DNA of 9,608 bases from the NCBI GenBank assembly GCA_014380155.1, contig JACMKJ010000141.1:1-9608 (forward strand), written 5' to 3'. Origin of the DNA: Rhizobacter sp. Its GTDB lineage: Bacteria; Pseudomonadota; Gammaproteobacteria; Burkholderiales; Burkholderiaceae_C. The notes under the pieces are model-generated. The model saw only the letters and a list, made by a program, of their open reading frames with translations. It was not told the origin of the DNA and made no database searches. The stretch's first letter is position 1, and each line of letters opens with the position of its first letter. Made by a program: the position numbers and the translations under genes. Shown in pieces: positions 6,832 through 9,608 of the stretch.

Positions 6832-8213
6832 GCACGCCCGCACTCCCCCGCCCGAGCCTGGTCGCGCTGACCTGGCCGCTGTTCGCCGAGCTGGTGCTCG
6901 GCCTGGTGGTCGGCCTGGTGGGCTTGTGGCTGGCCTCGCGCATGTCGGACACCGCTTCGGGTGCGTTCGCCCTGTCCAACCATGTGCAGGCGTCGTTCTT
7001 CCTGCTGTTTCGCATCATCAGCATGGGCGTGAGCGTGGTCATCACGCAGAACCTGGGCGCGGGCAACCGCGCAGGCGCCGACGACACCGCACGCGCGTCG
7101 CTGGGCGCCAGCACCTGGCTCGGCCTCGGTGCGGGGCTCGCAGTGGCGGGGCTCGCCGGGCCTTTGTTGCGCCTGTTGAACGCGCCCGACAACGTGATGC
7201 CCCTGGCCGAGCCCTACCTGCAGGTGCTCTCCATCTCGCTGGCGCTCGATGCCTTCAACGCCAGCATGGGCGCGGTGATGCGCGCCCACATGCACACGCG
7301 CGACACGCTGCTCAACATGATCGCCATGCACAGCCTGCACCTCGCGATCTGCTGGCCGCTGATGGCCGGCATCGGCCCGCTGCCGGCGCTCGGCCTGGCC
7401 GGGTTTGCGGTGGCCGCGGCCATCAGCCGCGCTTTCGGCGTGGCCTTCCACCTGTGGCTGTGGCGCTGGCGGCTGCAGCTCGTGCCACATGCTCACGACT
7501 GGTGGCGCATGCGCTGGAAGAGCCTGGGCCCGGCCCTGCACATCGGCCTGCCCGGCGCGGCTGAAAACATCGCCTACCGGCTGGCGCTGATGGTCACCGT
7601 GGCCCTGGTCGCACGCATGGGCGCCGATGCGCTGGCGGTGCACAGCTACACCATGCAGGTGATGTATTTCATTCTGGTGTTCGGCCTGGCGGTGGGGTTT
7701 GCGAGCGAGATATTGGTGGGCCACTTGGTGGGTGCGCGCCAGCTGCACGAGGCGCACCGCCTGGTGCGCAAGAGCCTGCGCTGGGGGCTGCTCGTGTCGA
7801 CCGGCGTGTCGCTCACCGCCGCGCTCACGGCACCGTGGACGCTGCAGCTCTTCACCCAAGACCCGCACATCATCCAGCAGGCGACCACCCTGCTGTGGAT
7901 CACGGTGCTGCTGGAGCCCGGGCGCACCTTCAACCTGGTGGTGATCAACGCGCTGCGCGCCACCGGCGACGCGCGCTTCCCGGTGGTGGCCGGCGCGGCG
8001 TCGATGGTTTTCGTGATGGCGGGTGGCGCCTGGCTGCTGGGGGTCGTGTTCGACCTGGGTCTGGTGGGCGTCTGGATCGCCTACGCGGCCGACGAGTGGG
8101 TGCGCGGCCTGATCATGTGCGCACGCTGGTGGCGCCTGGGCTGGGTGCCGGCGGCGCGGGCCACGCACCGGCGGATCACGCGGCAGCGCGAGGGCCTGGC
8201 TTCACGCTACTGA
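6828..8213 (+). CDS. MATE-family efflux transporter
   Basis: A 461-residue, very hydrophobic protein with about 12 predicted membrane helices in two related halves (roughly 10-230 and 232-450), the MATE layout. These transporters export cationic drugs, metabolites or other organics using a Na+ or H+ gradient. Family marks include TWPLFAELVLG (15-25), VVITQNLGAGNRAGA in the first half, the matching EILVGHLVGARQLHEAHRL in the second half, GLPGAAENIAYRLAL at the start of the second half, and INALRATGDARFP. The GTG at 6828 is chosen because it overlaps the patatin TGA by 4 bases and gives a short cytoplasmic N-terminus; upstream starts lie inside the patatin gene. It is the last gene of the four-gene cluster and its stop is 2 bases from the convergent oxidoreductase stop. 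The substrate is unknown; NorM or DinF subfamily cannot be decided by eye. Confidence 0.93.
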   Translation: MSTPALPRPSLVALTWPLFAELVLGLVVGLVGLWLASRMSDTASGAFALSNHVQASFFLLFRIISMGVSVVITQNLGAGNRAGADDTARASLGASTWLGLGAGLAVAGLAGPLLRLLNAPDNVMPLAEPYLQVLSISLALDAFNASMGAVMRAHMHTRDTLLNMIAMHSLHLAICWPLMAGIGPLPALGLAGFAVAAAISRAFGVAFHLWLWRWRLQLVPHAHDWWRMRWKSLGPALHIGLPGAAENIAYRLALMVTVALVARMGADALAVHSYTMQVMYFILVFGLAVGFASEILVGHLVGARQLHEAHRLVRKSLRWGLLVSTGVSLTAALTAPWTLQLFTQDPHIIQQATTLLWITVLLEPGRTFNLVVINALRATGDARFPVVAGAASMVFVMAGGAWLLGVVFDLGLVGVWIAYAADEWVRGLIMCARWWRLGWVPAARATHRRITRQREGLASRY

Positions 8214-8215
8214 AT

Positions 8216-9124
8216 TCAACGTCGGCGCAGCAGCTCGAACACGCTCGCGTCGTCCATGCCCGCCAGCCCGTTCTCGCAGGCGCGGGCAAACAGCGCCGCG
8301 GCCTGCTCGCCCAGCGGTGTCGAGAAGCCGGCATGTTGCGCCATGCCGAGCGCGAGGTGGGTGTCCTTGTCGAGCAGGCTGGTGTGGGCGCGCGGCAGGT
8401 AGTCGCCGAGCAAGGCGCGGCGCATGCGGTCGCTGCCGATCCAGCTCTGGCCGCTGCTCTGCTCCATCACCGCCAGCGTGCGCGGCAGGTTCAGCCCCAT
8501 GCGCTCGGCGAGCGCCAGCGCCTCGGCGGCAGCGGCCAGGTTGATGCCGGCCACCAGGTTGTTGACGAGCTTGGTGCGTGCGCCATCACCGGGGCGTTCG
8601 CTGATGTGGAACACCTTGGACGACAGCACTTCGACCAGCGCACGGTGTCTGTCGAGCACCGTGTTCGGGCAGGCCAGCATCAGGCTCATGCTGCCGTCAC
8701 GCGCGCGCTCGGGGCCACCGGACATGGGAGCGTCGAGCCAATCGATTCCGCGTTGTGCCAGCCCTTCGATCAGGCGCTCGGTGTCGGCAGGCGCGATGGT
8801 CGGGCACAACATCACCAGCGCCCCGGGCGCGAGTGCAGCCACGGCACCATGCGTGCCGAACAGCACCGCTTGCGTTTGGGCCGCATCGACCACCGCCACG
8901 ATCACCACGTCGCTCGATGAGGCGAGGCCGGTCGCGGTGGCGCAGGCCATCGCGCCGAGGCTGACGGCATGGGCTTCGCGCTGCGCGTCGATGTCGTGCA
9001 CCGCCACCAGGTAGCCCTGCGACAACAAGCGAGCGGCCATCGCGCCACCCATGTTGCCCACGCCGATGATGCCGACCCTGGGAATGGGCCACACCGCAGG
9101 AATGGCCGGATCAGATGTACTCAT
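8216..9124 (-). CDS. NAD(P)-dependent oxidoreductase, beta-hydroxyacid dehydrogenase family
   Basis: A 302-residue cytoplasmic dehydrogenase of the 3-hydroxyisobutyrate / tartronate-semialdehyde reductase family. The Rossmann fold starts with VGIIGVGNMGG (GxGxxG at 21-26). Acidic D44 at the end of the second strand (AVHDID) suggests a preference for NAD over NADP, by inference. Substrate-binding LDAPMSGGP (130-138) and the GDGARTKLVNNL segment with catalytic K185 and N189 are intact, so it should be active. Length is usual for the family (about 290-300). The ATG at 9124 leaves a 16-residue leader before the first strand; no nearer start was preferred. It begins 10 bases after the rodA stop on the same strand and so is probably co-transcribed with it. 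The substrate among small hydroxy acids cannot be decided; L-threonate, glycerate and hydroxyisobutyrate enzymes share these motifs. Confidence 0.92.
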   Translation of the reverse strand: MSTSDPAIPAVWPIPRVGIIGVGNMGGAMAARLLSQGYLVAVHDIDAQREAHAVSLGAMACATATGLASSSDVVIVAVVDAAQTQAVLFGTHGAVAALAPGALVMLCPTIAPADTERLIEGLAQRGIDWLDAPMSGGPERARDGSMSLMLACPNTVLDRHRALVEVLSSKVFHISERPGDGARTKLVNNLVAGINLAAAAEALALAERMGLNLPRTLAVMEQSSGQSWIGSDRMRRALLGDYLPRAHTSLLDKDTHLALGMAQHAGFSTPLGEQAAALFARACENGLAGMDDASVFELLRRR

Positions 9125-9134
9125 GCCGCGCAGC

Positions 9135-9608
9135 TTACCGCTGCATGTAGCCCCGGCTCTTGGAGATCGACATCAAGATGCCCAGGCCCAAGCCGAGCGT
9201 GACCATGGCGGTGCCGCCATAGCTGATGAAGGGCAGCGGCACCCCCACCACCGGCAAGATGCCGCTCACCATGCCCATGTTGACGAAGGCATAGGTGAAG
9301 AAGCTCAGCGTGATGGCGCCGGCCAGCAGGCGCGAGAACAGCGTGGGCGCTTCGGCCGCGATCATCAGGCCGCGGTAGATCAGGAAGATGAAGCCCGTCA
9401 GCAGCGCCAGGCAGCCCATCAGGCCGAACTCTTCGGAGAAGGCGGCAAAGATGAAGTCGGTGGTGCGCTCGGGGATGAACTCCAGGTGCGTCTGCGTGCC
9501 CTTCAGCCAGCCCTTGCCCGTGATCCCTCCCGAGCCCACGGCAATGGTCGCTTGAATGATGTGGTAGCCCGCTCCCAGCGGATCCTGCGAGGGATCAAGC
9601 AGGGTAAG
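9135..9608 (-). CDS. rodA: Rod shape-determining protein RodA, C-terminal part
   Basis: RodA (MrdB) is the SEDS-family peptidoglycan glycosyltransferase that, with PBP2, builds the lateral wall during elongation in the inner membrane. The window holds the last 157 codons; the frame is open to the right edge, so the N-terminal half lies outside. Diagnostic segments: LDPSQDPLGAGYHIIQATIA, then VGSGGITGKGW, THLEFIPERTTDFIFAAFSEE, and the C-terminal VPLPFISYGGTAMVTLGLGLG helix. Several membrane helices are evident. The extended periplasmic motif THLEFIPERTTDFIF separates RodA from its division paralogue FtsW (whose motif reads PEAHTDFIFAV), so the assignment is firm. The gene ends with TAA 10 bases before the oxidoreductase ATG. 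mrdA and mreBCD are expected upstream to the right but are not visible. Confidence 0.95.
   Translation of the reverse strand, partial: LTLLDPSQDPLGAGYHIIQATIAVGSGGITGKGWLKGTQTHLEFIPERTTDFIFAAFSEEFGLMGCLALLTGFIFLIYRGLMIAAEAPTLFSRLLAGAITLSFFTYAFVNMGMVSGILPVVGVPLPFISYGGTAMVTLGLGLGILMSISKSRGYMQR

Noticed and set aside
6600..8168. 522-codon open frame antisense to the MATE gene
   Set aside because: Composition is His/Gln/Arg/Ala-rich without motifs, and the plus strand encodes a clear transporter.

Overview
The window is an ordinary-looking, visibly GC-rich chromosomal segment from a betaproteobacterium, most likely order Burkholderiales. The main grounds are the RecA N-terminus (MDAPVKALNTEKAKALQAAL, from a GTG start), the compact order recA-recX-DUF2889-sucC, and the style of the neighbouring two-component genes. 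A lineage near Rubrivivax, Leptothrix or Rhizobacter is plausible but cannot be fixed from sequence reading alone. No mobile element, CRISPR array, tRNA or rRNA was seen.

Layout. Left block (1-2845, minus strand): recA, then recX overlapping it by 4 bases (ATGA), a 123-base gap, a DUF2889 protein of unknown function, and the first half of sucC (succinyl-CoA synthetase beta), which runs off the left edge. The recA control region (2846-2940) holds a LexA-type SOS box (CTG-N10-CAG) just downstream of a plausible promoter. A well-placed Shine-Dalgarno sequence shows that RecA starts at a GTG, not at the upstream TTG.

Centre block (2973-8213, plus strand): a divergent MarR-family regulator, then after 98 bases a tightly packed four-gene cluster. 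It contains an OmpR/PhoB-type response regulator, a sensor histidine kinase with a TctE-like periplasmic sensor region, a patatin-like phospholipase (GGG oxyanion loop, GTSAG serine, DGG aspartate) and a MATE-family exporter. Junctions are 1, 22 and -4 bases, so the four genes are probably one transcript. This suggests, by inference, a signalling pair co-expressed with a lipid hydrolase and an efflux pump.

Right block (8216-9608, minus strand): the C-terminal part of rodA (the SEDS glycosyltransferase of cell elongation), entering from the right edge and followed after 10 bases by a beta-hydroxyacid dehydrogenase-family oxidoreductase. That oxidoreductase converges on the MATE gene with only 2 bases between the two stop codons.

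Most of the window is housekeeping DNA. The points most worth a second look are the recA/marR intergenic region, where TTGAT/ATCAA dyads sit on or beside both promoters; the kinase-lipase-exporter cluster; and the uncharacterised DUF2889 gene locked between recX and sucC.
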